Assembly: GCA_024760905.1 (NCBI GenBank) | Contig: CM045729.1 | Coordinates: 78,798,050-78,862,049 of the forward strand | From: Plotosus lineatus | Taxonomy: Eukaryota > Chordata > Actinopteri > Siluriformes > Plotosidae | DNA length: 64,000 bases | Direction: 5' to 3' | Shown here: positions 32,901-43,560 of the stretch, piece after piece | Layout: each line of letters begins with the position of its first letter | Numbering within the stretch: position 1 is the first letter of the stretch | The notes under the pieces: model-generated | What the model saw: only the letters and a program-made list of their open reading frames with translations | Told to the model about the DNA's origin: nothing | Databases searched by the model: none | Program-made: the position numbers and the translations under genes

Positions 32901-33059
32901 CAAATAAATAATCATTCAGTGATTTAAAGAAAAACAAAACATTGCAATAGAATCTCTTGTGTTCCCAATTCAGTTTTGTTTATGGATATAAAAGCTATTT
33001 TCAGGATTTTGAGATTTATTCACTTTTTTAAACGCACTGCCATTTTGAACACAGCTGTA

Positions 33060-33714
33060 TGTAGCAGGCTGAGCCATGCTGTTATACAAAAATAAACACT
33101 GCACTACTTCGTGTGGATCACTGTCCTAATGTACTCAAACTAAAGTTACTGCCTATTGAAGGGACACAAAAAGCTCACAGGTTGACAAGTTTTCTAAAGA
33201 TTTGACTGTTTAATTAAATCTGAGCAGATTTTATTTATGATGATGATGATGATGAAGAGGGCAATGTTATGCTTTTCACTCTGCTGACAGGAAGCTTTGC
33301 ACCCAAGTAAGTCACCTGTAAATGCAGTGATTGGAACAAGTTCAGAAAATGAAATGCAAATGAATGCAGTGTTTGGAGAAGACATTCGACAAGATCTCTG
33401 AGAAAGAAAAGACAAGCGTGAATGATCTGTGTTCGAGCCTTAACAACATGACGTGACAGGAGGAAGTTATGGGGTGGAGGCCAAGTTCAGGAAGTAAATG
33501 GAAATAAAACTGTCTGAAGCCAACATTCGCTACTCTTGCATAGCATAACATGTAAAATCATACATGTATGACGATGCTGATGAAACAGAGCAGAACAGAA
33601 GAAAAAAAAACTGAAAAGAGACTTCAATGGAATATTTCCTTGCCATGAGCAGTGTAGAGACGGATGTTAGTATTTTGAAAGATTTATCCGGAATGGGATT
33701 ATTTATCAGAACTA
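33060..33714. other. Unassigned; short (GAT)n at 33237-33256
   Basis: The trinucleotide run follows ATTTTATTTATGATGATGAT. There is no LINE coding before it, so I call it a simple repeat. The rest is unassigned. Confidence 0.4.
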
Positions 33715-33716
33715 TA

Positions 33717-33933
33717 CAGGGATCCCTCACTTTTCGCGGTTAATGGGGACTGGAACCCTCCGCAAACGCTGAATTTCCGTGAAGTAGGATCAACCCTCCC
33801 CCAACTGACGTATACATACATGGATATGTGTATTTAATATCATAAATACATATTCATTGCTATAGATGCTTAAAATAAACATTCAAAAATAATGCATAAG
33901 ATGTAAACAAAATATAGATACACATACATACAG

Positions 33934-33973
<40 letters not shown>

Positions 33974-34246
33974 CCTACAGACACGCGTGCACACACTCAG
34001 ATGAGCACCTCACATAAAAATGTAAGTAGCTTTGTTGGGGGGGGGGGTTTGGGTTGTTTTTTGTTATTGTTTGTTTGGGTTTTTTTTTTTTTTTGCATAA
34101 TTGGCCTTGTTTTGTGGCATTTTCCTTAACTTTTCCCCTATTTTTCCTTAATTTTGTTATTTTTTATTTTTTTGATGAATATTTTTGAAAAACTGCGATG
34201 CACTGAAGTCGCAGGAACTGAGGTGTGAAGTAACGAGGAATCACTG
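33717..34246 (+). mobile_element. P1 MITE, 0.53 kb
   Basis: TA|CAGGGATCCCTCACTTTTCG at the left and AGTAACGAGGAATCACTG|TA at the right. The interior has CTGACGTATACATACATG, the AT-rich block, a (CA)n array (33940-33972), poly-G/poly-T runs and GCATAATTGGCCTTGTTTTG. Confidence 0.85.
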
Positions 34247-34423
34247 TACATACAGGAACCATTTTATGAAGAGATCTGAAAGTTTGGCTTTCTGTCTATA
34301 AATTTGAATTTGGGTGCAGAATTCTGGGGGAAAAAAATGATCAAAACTTTAAAAAATGGGAAAGTTCTTCAGCAGTTAGCCTCATGGTTATGAGTCATTC
34401 CTACAATTCAATGCATTTCAGCA

Positions 34424-34760
34424 TTGTCATTCATTCAACTTCTAAATCGCTTAATCCTAATTAGGGTCACAGGGAAACTGGTGCCCATCTCGGCCAACTC
34501 TGGGCAAGGGCGGGGTACATGCTGAACAGCTCGCCAGGCCATTGCAGTGCCAACATTCACACTGACATGCATACCGAGAGGTGATTTGGAACAGCCAATT
34601 AACTTACTGTGCATGATTTTGGACTGTGGGAGGAAACCAGAGCATCTGGAAGAAAAGCATGCAAACACAAGTACAACATGCAAATTCCACACAAATCAAC
34701 CCAATCAAACCCAGGAATCAAACCCAGGCCTTCGAGCTGTGAGGCGGACATACTAAATGC
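34424..34760 (-). repeat. V-SINE copy
   Basis: The reverse tail (ATTCAACTTCTAAATCGCTT; CCTAATTAGGGTCACAGG), reverse core (ATTTTGGACTGTGGGAGGAA; AACATGCAAATTCCACAC) and reverse B-box (CAAACCCAGGCCTTCGAGC) are present. Its head side is the start of the 0.55-kb duplication. Confidence 0.8.
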
Positions 34761-35580
34761 TACATGTGAATTTCTAAAAAAAAAAAAGTTTAGTCAGTTC
34801 ACTCTGCCAGTAAACACAAAGACAAGCAAAATATTATTCAGTTTAATTTCATTAATATAGAAAACACTTGGGTAACAGAGTGATATCAACAACAGTAACA
34901 GGGTGGACATTACAACAGTAACAAGGTGGACATCACAATAACAGGGTGGACATTCAAACAGTAATAGGGTGGACATCACAACAGTAGCAGGATGGACATC
35001 ACAACAGTAACAGGGTAGACATCACAACAGCAACAGGGTGGACATCACAACAGTAACAGGGTGGACATCACAATAACAGGGTGGACATTACAATAGTAAC
35101 AGGGTGGACATCACAACGGTAGCAGGATGGACATCACAACAGTAACAGGGTAGACATCACAACAGCAACAGGGTGGACATTACAACAGCAACAGGGTGAA
35201 AATCACAACAGTAACAGGATGGAAACACAAGGACAACATGCAAACTCCACACACGAGCCGGGAATCAAACCCAGGCCTTCGAGATGTGAGGCGGACATAC
35301 TAAATGCTACATGTGAATTTCTAAAAAAAAAAAGTTTAGTCAGTTCACTCTGCCAGTAAACAAAAAGACAAGCAAAATATTATTCAGTTTAATTTCATTA
35401 ATATAGAAAACACTTGGGTAACAGAGTATATCACAACAGTAACAAGGTGGACATCACAATAACAGGGTGGACATTACAACAGTAACAGGATGGACATCAC
35501 AAAAGTAAGAGGATTAACATCACAACAGTAACAGGGTGAACATCACAACAGTAACAGGGTGGACATTACAACAGCACATA
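34661..35580. repeat. Tandem duplication of about 0.55 kb
   Basis: Unit 1 (34661-35220) and the start of unit 2 (35221 on) share, nearly base for base, a V-SINE head fragment, CGGACATACTAAATGCTACA, poly-A, AGTTTAGTCAGTTCACTCTG and AGAAAACACTTGGGTAACAG. The offset is 560 bp at the start and 547 bp further in, due to a 13-bp indel. Each unit ends in the 23-bp minisatellite. Confidence 0.92.
34872..35576. repeat. 23-bp minisatellite (two blocks)
   Basis: Monomer GTAACAGGGTGGACATCAC plus AACA, at 34872-35220 and 35428-35576. Some monomers lack the ACAGTA part and are 17-18 bp. Single related motifs occur beyond the transposase relic: inverted at 38454-38475 and direct at 38724-38745. Confidence 0.92.
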
Positions 35581-35669
35581 ACAATCCATTTCATTAAAAA
35601 AATGTTCTTTATTTATGTTTATCACATCACCTACATCCTAAAACAAATGCATCATCCCAACATAAGCAT

Positions 35670-38317
35670 CAGGAACACTTTCCCATTTTATATTTGAACT
35701 GTATTTTTTGACGCCACACCTTTTGGTCTAACTTGACAGATCTTTTGTTTATAGCTTGTGACGCGCTCATGAGGTACACAACCTGGTCACCACTGTACCA
35801 CCTAATGTTCTCTGTTGGACTTATCCAGTCGAACTTGTTGACTCTATTCTTATTCCTACACTTCACCTAGATATCTCCTTCAACATCCAGGATGATTCCT
35901 GGGAAAGTTCATTGTGAAAGGTTACTATGCAGTATTGCCCAATATTTTCTCTCATGATGACCTCGGGCCGAGACGACTCATCAGGAGGCTGCCTGGGGCT
36001 TCAGCCCATAACACCCAGAGTCAAGAACACCTTTGTCAGCCTGGAGAAGGCAAGTTATGTCCCAATATTGAATTATCCCTGGAGGACAACTGAAGACTTG
36101 GTGGATTTTCATTGTTCCTTTAACTGGCACAAACGGGGGCACAGGTCTCATTTCTTGGACTTCCCTCTCAACAGCTTCCTCTTTTACAAAGAAAAGTTCC
36201 ACGGATGTCTTCTTTAAGTGTTTGAACATTGTTAGCTGACATTTTAAGGCAACCCTCAATGCCATCGAGTGACTCCTTTCCATGGCTGGCCTCAAAAAAT
36301 TTCCAGCTAATTTCTTTGAAGCCTTTCCTAATAGAGTCGAGTTCCCGTTGCTGATGATAGTTGATGACTTGATGACTTGGTGTCTCCCTCACTCTCACTA
36401 TCTTTAACCATATTTGGTGTGAGCTTCCAAAACAGACTGATTGAACTTCTTGAGAATAATTACAGGAGCAGTTCTGACTGAAATCTACATTCATTTGTCT
36501 TTAAGCTTTTCCTTGGCTGTCGATAGGCCGCGTGCTGCCGTTGTATATGGAAGATGTGCTGCCTAAATCCAAGCAGCCTGTCATGGAACTCACTTGCAAA
36601 AGTGCATCTTCTGTTGTCAGCATTGTTTTCTTCACAATGATTGCTGACCTTTTCCCCAGACTCATTTTCATCATTAACTTTGCCATTATCTTCCAGAGAT
36701 CATTGGGTTAGGCATCTCTCTCCGTCTGTAGGAGGTCTCAGCGTTGTATGCGTGGAGCTCGTACACTCTTTGCACATGAACATTTTAAAAAAACCAATTT
36801 CATCTGGGATTGCACATTGTTGAACATGTCTTCAAGGGGTTTTTGTTGCTGACAGACATTGGCTGTATAGGGTGTTGTTAACCATGAACTGTAGGTTCTC
36901 GTGAGTTCTGCAGGTTTCACGATCGGCTTCTCTTGGCACGACAACCCAAAATGAACTTAAGGTGTAGAAATAAGAGTATGAGATCTGATCTTCATGTTCT
37001 GTGAGAAACCTTTGGTGAAGATTCTTCACTGTATCAGTTAGTAGACGCTTCTGCATTCTAATCTACCTCGGAGTTACAGTTTGCTTTCGCACTTGTCATA
37101 CGACTGACATCATCTCTTAAAAAGAAAGCCTTTACTTTTGTTTGCAGTCAGCGGGTAATCTGGTACTGTTCTTTCTCACAAATGTCATGAGCCATGCAGC
37201 TGGGTTTTGATGGCTTCTTATAAAAGCCAGAAGTGTCATGTGCAGCCTTCTGCATCCTGAATTTCTTTATAAGTTTCCATTTGTTATTATTTTTGCAATA
37301 ATTTGTCTCTCTCTCGTTCCTTTTTGGTGCTTTTGTTTTTATTTCTGATTTCTTCAAATATGGATTCTTGCACCAACAATCTTCTACTTATGGTGCTGTT
37401 AACTTTTTATGGCAGAGCAACGCATTCCCTGAAAAAATTGGTAATTTCTTCTGCCCTGTCGACCACTCACACCTCTTCTTGTATTTTTTCTTTTTTTCCT
37501 TCCGTTTTTCAATTTTCATTCTGTCGCCTCCCTCTGCCCTGGTCTGGCATTTCCCTTCCCAACAATATACAGTAGTTCCTAAAACACAAGAAAGTTATTA
37601 CAATTTGCAATTACTCTCGCGGAGACATGTTGTGTGGACAATTAAAGAAACTGTTTTGAAAGCATCCATTTCAGATTATACATCTGTGATCAGTAATCAG
37701 TGAGCTGTAGTCGGACCTTAAAGACCTTGGTCGGAGGGACATTTCTGACTCTGGGGGACTTTGTGGACTTGAAGGAGGAGTTAACTGGTGGCAATGGTTT
37801 CGTGGTGGTAACAGGTGCTGGATCGCTGATCCTAGGGTTGGGGGATTGAGTCCCACTCTCCACAATGTTGTGACTGTCCCCCCCAGTGCAGCTACTGGGT
37901 TATTAAAGGCTGGCCATGTCTCTCACTGTCTATGGTGAGAGGTTCATGTAAATGAACCATTGCTGACTTTCGTAAAGAGGAGCTGCAAAGCCGTCAGCGC
38001 GTTTCTGCCCCTCACTAAAGGGTTGTGTCAGGAAGGGCATCCGATATAAAAACCTGTCACATCAAACATGCGAATCATTAATATTAGTTCCAGGAACAGA
38101 CAAAAGGAAAAGAAAAAAGAGGAGTTAACTGAAAGGTTCTGGATCTTGTGCTTCCTCACCATTTCTTTTAACTGATGTCTGACACTTCACTTTGTCTTCC
38201 TTCCTCTCTGTCCCTTCTCCACCTCTCTTCGTCTTTATTTAGGTATTTTGCCCGTTTTTCAGGGTTTGCATCACTCCATGCCCTGTAGCGCTTCTCTGCA
38301 GCAGACAGTGATGCCAT
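35670..38317 (-). pseudogene. Decayed DDE-like transposase of an unnamed family
   Basis: Fragments occur in N-to-C order on the minus strand. N-terminal basic region: MASLSAAEKRYRA, DANPEKRAKYLNKDEERWRR (38317-38170). A basic KKSEIKTKAPKRNERET stretch (37357). FFLRDDVSRMTS (37100). LLTDTVKNLHQRFL, FYTLSSFWVVVPREADRETC, THENLQFMV (37056-36900). MNVDFSQNCSCNYSQEVQSV (36494, first acidic site). ISWKFFEASHGKESLDGIEG (36360-36280, Glu site). VKGTMKIHQVFSCPPG (36140). ENIRWYSGDQVV (35810). I recall this motif set from uncharacterised animal proteins that look like DDE transposases. Stops and frameshifts interrupt it, and a SINE-A splits it after SEVSDIS. A host-gene origin is less likely. Confidence 0.65.
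37788..38118 (+). repeat. SINE-A nested in the transposase relic, 13-bp TSD
   Basis: GAGGAGTTAACTG lies on both sides (37775-37787 and 38119-38131). Between them are head GTGGCAATGGTTTCGTGGTG, GATCGCTGATCCTAGGGTTG, body, AAAGGGTTGTGTCAGGAAGG, GGCATCCGATATAAAAACC and tail GACAAAAGGAAAAGAAAAA. Its tail has lost the GTGGCGACCCC block. Confidence 0.92.
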
Positions 38318-38439
38318 CACCTTATAAATACATACATGATGTTTAAAACAGTCCTTTAAATGTATGTTTAAAAAAAAAACAAATGTATTAAAATTATAGA
38401 AGAAAAGAACAAATACCAGTAAATACTGGAAATACGTAT

Positions 38440-39050
38440 TCATCTAGCCATCTTAAGTCCACCCTGTTATTATGAGTCCCCCCTGACGTGCAAAACAATA
38501 ACGTGTGTGTGTGTGTGTGTGTGTTAGTAAGTGCAATAACAAGGGAGTCGGTCATGTTATGCTTTGCCAAATCTGTGAGCTATTCCAGAAGGCTCTAGTT
38601 TGTAGTTTGAAGAGTGATGCTTCGTTCCTTGTAGAACATTTCCCTCCCAAATTCTCTGCTATTTTCTGAAGATCATGTGACTACAGGAATAGTCATCAGG
38701 AGTATTTAAAGGGAAATCCATCAGAGTAACAGGGGTGACCATCAACATAGGGGCATAACTTATTTTGAAGTTTTAAAGCATTAAAAATCTATTAATATAA
38801 AAAACAATCCTCAGAAAATTGCTAAATAAAATTACAATATTCAGCAATAGTAAAAAATTTAGAATTTGTGTAATTTTTATTACTTAAAATTGTAAGTGTG
38901 ATTGAGCAAATATTCTGTCTATCTATCCAAACAGTTCTATCAGAATCTTCAAGCCCTTCTGTGACACCAGGAATATTCAGCCAGTCCCCCCCTGTCTCGG
39001 CACCACCGGAAGGATCCAATGGAAAGGCAAGTGCCGATACGACTGGGTTC
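38440..39050. other. Flank of the transposase relic
   Basis: It contains two single 23-bp-minisatellite motifs (38454-38475, reverse; 38724-38745, direct) and a short (GT)n array at 38503-38524. The rest is unassigned. Confidence 0.5.
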
Positions 39051-39054
39051 CAGT

Positions 39055-39271
39055 GCCGTTGCAGGAGAGAAACTACGGTCAATTTAGAACGGCCAATTAA
39101 CCTACAGTGCACATCTTTGGATTGCGGGGGAAACCGGAGCACCCGGAGGAAACCCACACAAGCACGGGGAGAACGTGCAAACTCCACACAGAAACGCCCA
39201 GGCCGGGAATCGAACCTGGGCCTTCTTGCTGTGAGGCGGACGTGCTAACCACTACGCCACCGTGCCGCCCT
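39055..39271 (-). repeat. V-SINE, well preserved 5' half
   Basis: Reversed, it reads GGGCGGCACGGTGGCGTAGT (A-box), GGCCCAGGTTCGATTCCCGG (B-box), GTGTGGAGTTTGCACGTTCT, CGGGTGCTCCGGTTTCCCCC and ATGTGCACTGTAGGTTAATT. This is the closest to consensus of the V-SINEs here, so one of the youngest. It is truncated at its 3' end. Confidence 0.88.
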
Positions 39272-39469
39272 ACTGTATAATATATACAATATACAATATT
39301 CACATATCGTTGTGCTTAATGGTAGAGCGGCTTAGGATTTAAAATTATATTTTTGAAATAAATATCAACAAAAACAAAAAAAAACAATTAACAAAAAATA
39401 TGTTAGTTATATGTCATAGTGCCATGGGGACTCCAATGGCACCGAATTAAAGGAATGAGCCATCTCTGC

Positions 39470-40020
39470 TACAAAACTTCATTTTGGTGCAGCTATCGTA
39501 ATCACCAGGGTTGCTTGTGAACAAAATCCTGACCACACCATTAAAAGGATTTTCATGAAATTGGTGGCGGCACTAGGGTGGGACCGGTGTTGTAGTGGTT
39601 AGGGTGCTAGGTTAGGGTCCTCATGATCAAGAGGTCTTGGGTTCAAATCCCCATTAGATTCCACCAGGCTGAGACCCCTGGGCAAAATCTTAACCACAGG
39701 TGAGCCTCTCTTCGCCCTCCAGTATAAATGGATGCCTAAAAAGTACCGAGAAGGTAACCTGCAATGGACTAGCATCACTTCATGCTCCATGCTACAGAAT
39801 CCAAAGAGAAGCTCCAGCCTGACGAAGTCGTGGGCTCAGGTGTGAAAAGCCTTATCTGGTAGAGACACTAACCGACTCAAATCTGGAAAGGATTTATCTT
39901 TGGAATGTTTGGGTCAAATGTGAAGGTCGGAGCAAGGTCGCAAAGTTTCGGGGAAAGATATTTATCGTGGTAAAATAGAAAATTTAAATTCTCTAAATGA
40001 ATTTTTATTGATGACTTTAA
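39470..40020 (+). repeat. Dispersed repeat split by SINE-C
   Basis: Left part AAAATCCTGACCACACCATT, AGGATTTTCATGAAATTGG. Right part GTCAAATGTGAAGGTCGGAG, AAGGTCGCAAAGTTTCGGGG. These match 50370-50625 in the same order, where no SINE intervenes. Class unknown. Confidence 0.7.
39579..39870 (+). repeat. SINE-C copy
   Basis: Head GGTGTTGTAGTGGTTAGGGT, GGGTTCAAATCCCC, then GAGACCCCTGGGCAAAATCT, TGCAATGGACTAGCATCACT, CATGCTACAGAATCCAAAGA, GGCTCAGGTGTGAAAAGCCT. It is colinear with the copy at 15513. Confidence 0.8.
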
Positions 40021-40526
40021 ACTCTCACACATTCTCAAAATAATGTAACAGATGCAATGAGGGACAGATAAGAAACTACTGAAGTCCAAAGTGTTTGTGC
40101 ATTTGTACATTTTTTCCTCTTCTGTTTTCTCAAAATTTCCAGATATCAAAACTTTCTATTCCCAAAATAAAACATAATTAACATGAGACATTCAGAAAAA
40201 AATAGTGTAGATTAGAAAATTAGACAACATCAGGACAGAGAAGCAGGTGTTCAGATGACTGAGTCACATTTCTCTATAACCAAGTAGTGAAATAACTCAT
40301 GAAATAACTTTATGTCTTGCTATAAATAACTCGAATAAAATTAAACAGATTAGTTATTCCATTAACATACATTTCATAAAATCAATGATATAATTATCTT
40401 GTTGAGAAAATGAATGCGGAAAAAAATGCATGAACGTTCACTTATTGCATCCATAGCTATCCATAAACATGGTTTTAAAAACATAATCCGCTTTGACCTT
40501 GAGTGACCTTGAAATGGCAACCCTTA

Positions 40527-40530
<4 letters not shown>
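40021..40530. other. AT-rich sequence, nothing recognisable
   Basis: No frames or repeat matches. Confidence 0.4.
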
Positions 40531-40531
<1 letters not shown>

Positions 40532-40579
<48 letters not shown>

Positions 40580-40609
40580 CTCTCTCTCTCTCTCTCTGTA
40601 TATTAAAAA

Positions 40610-40659
<50 letters not shown>
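40532..40659. repeat. (CT)n then (TA)n microsatellites
   Basis: CT at 40532-40598, a short poly-A, then TA at 40619-40659. Confidence 0.95.
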
Positions 40660-40847
40660 TAGTCCTCAAAAAAATTAGCATACTGTGATAAAGTTCATTA
40701 TTTTCTGTAATGTACTGATAAAAATTAAACTTTCATATATTTTCGATTCATTGCACACCAACTGAAATATTTCAGGTCTTTTATTGTTTTAATACTGATG
40801 ATTTTGGCATACAGCTCATGAAAACCCAAAATGAATATTTCTAAAAA
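40660..40847 (+). mobile_element. Terminal fragment of a Tc1/mariner-type repeat
   Basis: CTAGTCCTCAAAAAAATTAG, AAGTTCATTATTTTCTGTAA and GCATACAGCTCATGAAAACC are phrases I recall from a very common teleost Tc1/mariner-type element. Only one end is present. Confidence 0.5.
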
Positions 40848-40898
40848 GAAAAGTCACTAAAGCCGCATGAATTGTAAAAGTAGAGAGGGATCCCTGTA
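40848..40898 (+). mobile_element. P1 right-end fragment
   Basis: TAAAGCCGCATGAATTGTAA then AGAGAGGGATCCCTG|TA is the P1 right terminus. The left part of the element is missing. Confidence 0.75.
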
Positions 40899-41129
40899 TA
40901 TAAATTTGTGATACTATGCACACTACTTGGTAGATGTAGACCTTTAATTCAAGTGCCCTTCTAGTTCCTCTCTATAAAGTGACACTCAATAGAAAAACCT
41001 TTCATTAAGAACACTGATCTGAATTTGAATATTTTAAAATTCATGTTAAGCAGGCCTAGTGATTGGTGGAACACCAGAGTGGTGTAATCAACACAAAGCT
41101 GTTTTTAAGAAAATTGACATGGAGGTTTT

Positions 41130-41462
41130 TCATTCAGTCAGTCATTTTTTTAAGCCACTTCATCCTAATTATGGTTTTGGGGAGGCTGGCGCCCATGTCA
41201 GCTGACTGTCAGCGAGGGCAGGGTACACCTAGAACAGCTCACCAGGCCCTCTTAGGGGCAACACACTTACAACCATTCACACTCCTATGTGGGGCAATTT
41301 GGAACAGCAGAAAAGCCTACTCTTCGTATTGTCAGACTGTGGGAGTACCTGGAGGAATCCCATGCAAGCACAGGGACTCCGAACAGAAATGATACAAGCC
41401 CGGGAATCGAACCCAGGACCTTCTTGCTAAATGTGCTAACCACTGCAGCACCATTCCACCCG
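41130..41462 (-). repeat. V-SINE copy
   Basis: The reverse tail (TTTTTTAAGCCACTTCATCC; TTAGGGGCAACACACTTAC) and head (CGGGAATCGAACCCAGGACC; TGCTAACCACTGCAGCACC) are present. The core is degraded. Confidence 0.75.
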
Positions 41463-41479
41463 ATGAAAGTGTTTGCAGT

Positions 41480-41894
41480 ACAGACGCTCCCCGACTTACG
41501 TTCATTTGTTTTATGTATTTTTCGATTTTACAGTTTTTTTTTGGTGTTTTTTTTTTTTATTATGTCAAATTTTGAGTTCAGCGTGTACTGACGTAATGAC
41601 GCAATGATGTAATGATGCTGCGTCCATTGTTTACAAACGACAGACTGAATGTGCCCCTTCTTCTTCCCAGTTAACCGCGTGTTACCCTTGTGTTAGGACG
41701 TTGTCTCTGTGATCTTTGTGTTTACACTGTTTTGCGGACTTTTGTAATCCTAAGCAAGTATGGTTGGTCAGAAGCGTAAGCCTACTAGTGATAGTGGTAA
41801 TCAGAAAAAGCGACAAGCCATCTCCTTAGAAATGAAGATGGCTATTATCAAAAAATTTGATGCTGGTGAAAAACATGTGAATGTGGCATGCCTT
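41480..41894 (+). mobile_element. P2 element 5' end with transposase start
   Basis: The terminus CAGACGCTCCCCGACTTACG is followed by about 260 bp that match, in reverse, the right part of the P2 copy at 18051-19119. The coding start MVGQKRKPTSDSGNQKKRQA then ISLEMKMAIIKKFDAGEKHV (41760-41880) is the N-terminal helix-turn-helix of a Tigger/CENP-B-like transposase and is intact for about 44 codons. It is then cut at HVNVA by RTE 5' sequence. This is the best-preserved P2 protein sequence in the window. Confidence 0.85.
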
Positions 41895-42228
41895 TCTTCT
41901 TCTCTCTCTGCTTATGGACACGCCTCCCGCCTCTCCTTCTTTGACGTCTTTGACCAACAATAGTCCAATTTCCATCAGCACCCTGTTGGTTAACAGCACT
42001 GACTGGCGGTTGTTGTTAACCCGGGCCTCGACCGATCCGGTATGAAATTTTTTGTTGCGACTCGCATTTTTTATTTGGCATTTGTTTTATGCCGAATGCC
42101 ATTCCTGACGCAAAACTCTGCATTTATCCGGGCTTGGGACCAGCGTGAGGGAGAGACACTGGCTTGTGCCCCTCCCTCACGGCTGCATTCAAAGTGGACG
42201 CTTTACCAACTGAGCTAAATCCACTATA
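41895..42228 (-). mobile_element. RTE LINE 5' UTR-only fragment with tRNA-like 5' end
   Basis: On the minus strand it starts GTGGATTTAGCTCAGTTGG, then TAAAGCGTCC (a tRNA A-box-like string, 42228-42200), continues through GTGAGGGAGGGGCACAAGCC and GGATCGGTCGAGGCCCGGGT, and stops about where the protein start would be. The rest matches 32010-32308. Having the 5' end and lacking the 3' end is opposite to normal LINE truncation. Confidence 0.75.
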
Positions 42229-42247
42229 TATATATCCAGTATACACA

Positions 42248-42346
42248 CAGGGATCCCTCACTTTCCGCTGTTAATTGGGACCAAGATCCACCCACGATAA
42301 CTGAAATCCTGAAGTAGGATCAGCCCCTCACGACTGATGTTTACAT

Positions 42347-42419
<73 letters not shown>

Positions 42420-42754
42420 CAATAATTACGGATTCAATGCTATAAATGCTTATAATAACAATTAAACATTCAAAAATAATGCATGAGATGTAAATAAAAT
42501 ATAAATTCACACATATAGATACGCGCATTCAGATGCGCACCTCACAGAAATGTAGTTTTGATGGGAGATTTTGGGTTATTTTTTGTTTTGTGTTTGTTTA
42601 GGTTTTTTTTTTTTTGCATAACTGGTCTTGTTTTTGTGACATTTTCCTTAACCTTTCCCCCTTTTCTTCCTTAATTTCCTTATTTTTTATTTCGATGAAT
42701 ATTTAAAAGAAAACAAACGCGATGCACTGAAGCCGCAGTAGCGAGGGATCCCTG
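42248..42754 (+). mobile_element. P1 MITE with internal TA array
   Basis: CAGGGATCCCTCACTTTCCG at the left and GTAGCGAGGGATCCCTG|TA at the right. A TA array of about 60 bp (42352-42413) replaces the ATACATGTATATGTGTATAT region seen in other copies. Confidence 0.85.
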
Positions 42755-42925
<171 letters not shown>

Positions 42926-43007
42926 GCTGCTTTTAATTAATCATGTGCTTGTCTTAAAATATTTTCAATAGTTCATGGACAGGACCAAATAAGTTGAAAT
43001 GAGACAG

Positions 43008-43012
<5 letters not shown>

Positions 43013-43058
<46 letters not shown>
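43013..43058. repeat. (GA)n microsatellite
   Basis: About 23 GA units. Confidence 0.95.
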
Positions 43059-43061
<3 letters not shown>

Positions 43062-43301
43062 TACTAATGCTCTTATGGACCTGCCATATGAAAGCATGGT
43101 GCTGCAAAGTTTCCCTTGGAAAGATTTTTGAAGTGGCAAACATGCGATGGATCACTTTGGCAACAGGAGTTGAAAGGTGAAGCGATTCAAATCACTCACT
43201 GGGCGAAGTCACATCTCACCCAGCAGCGAGTGTATCGCTTGTGCTGCCTAAGTGAGTGAAGCTTTACTTTGCAAGAATTCCTTATTGCTACACACCTATC
43301 T

Positions 43302-43560
43302 GAGGGCAGCACAGTGGTACGGTGGTTAGCGCTCCTACTTCACAGTAAGAATGTCCCGGGTCCGAGCCCCGCGCTACTCCTGTGACGAGTTTGCATGTTC
43401 TCAGAGTGTTTGTGTAGGTTTCCTCCCAATGATATGCACAAAGGTTAACAGGATCTTCTGAATTACCCTCAGTTGTGAATGGTTTGGTGTTTGTATTGGC
43501 CCTGTGGTGGTCTGGGTGTAGCCCTCCAGTCTTTCTGTGACCCTTCATTAGTATGTGTGT
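43302..43560 (+). repeat. V-SINE copy
   Basis: GGGCAGCACAGTGGTACGGT, GTTAGCGCTCCTACTTCACA, GGGTCCGAGCCCCG and GAGTTTGCATGTTCTCAGAG. The tail is shortened (TGTGGTGGTCTGGGTGTAGC). Confidence 0.75.

Larger units (their letters stand above)
29546..33057 (+). mobile_element. Tc1-like transposon interrupted by an RTE LINE
   Basis: The left end CAGTTGTGTGCAAAATAAT and the reversed right end CAGCTGTGTTCAAAATGGC are matching inverted repeats. The left arm (29546-30140) includes N-terminal transposase-like codons RRIAKIAKTEPSTSSRNTKE (about 30047-30110). The right arm (32309-33057) has the catalytic domain. Removing 30141-32308 restores a Tc1-like element of about 1.34 kb, a normal length for the family. 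Confidence 0.82.

Noticed and set aside
33237..33256. Another Rex3 tail at the (GAT)n run
   Set aside because: No preceding TAAGCGGATG or Rex3 coding; treated as a simple repeat.
34872..35576. CRISPR-like array
   Set aside because: Repeats are contiguous 17-23-bp monomers without unique spacers in a vertebrate context; it is a minisatellite.
42195..42228. tRNA gene on the minus strand (TAGCTCAGTTGGTAAAGCG)
   Set aside because: Only the A-box half resembles a tRNA; no B-box or acceptor stem pairing follows, and it continues into the RTE 5' UTR.
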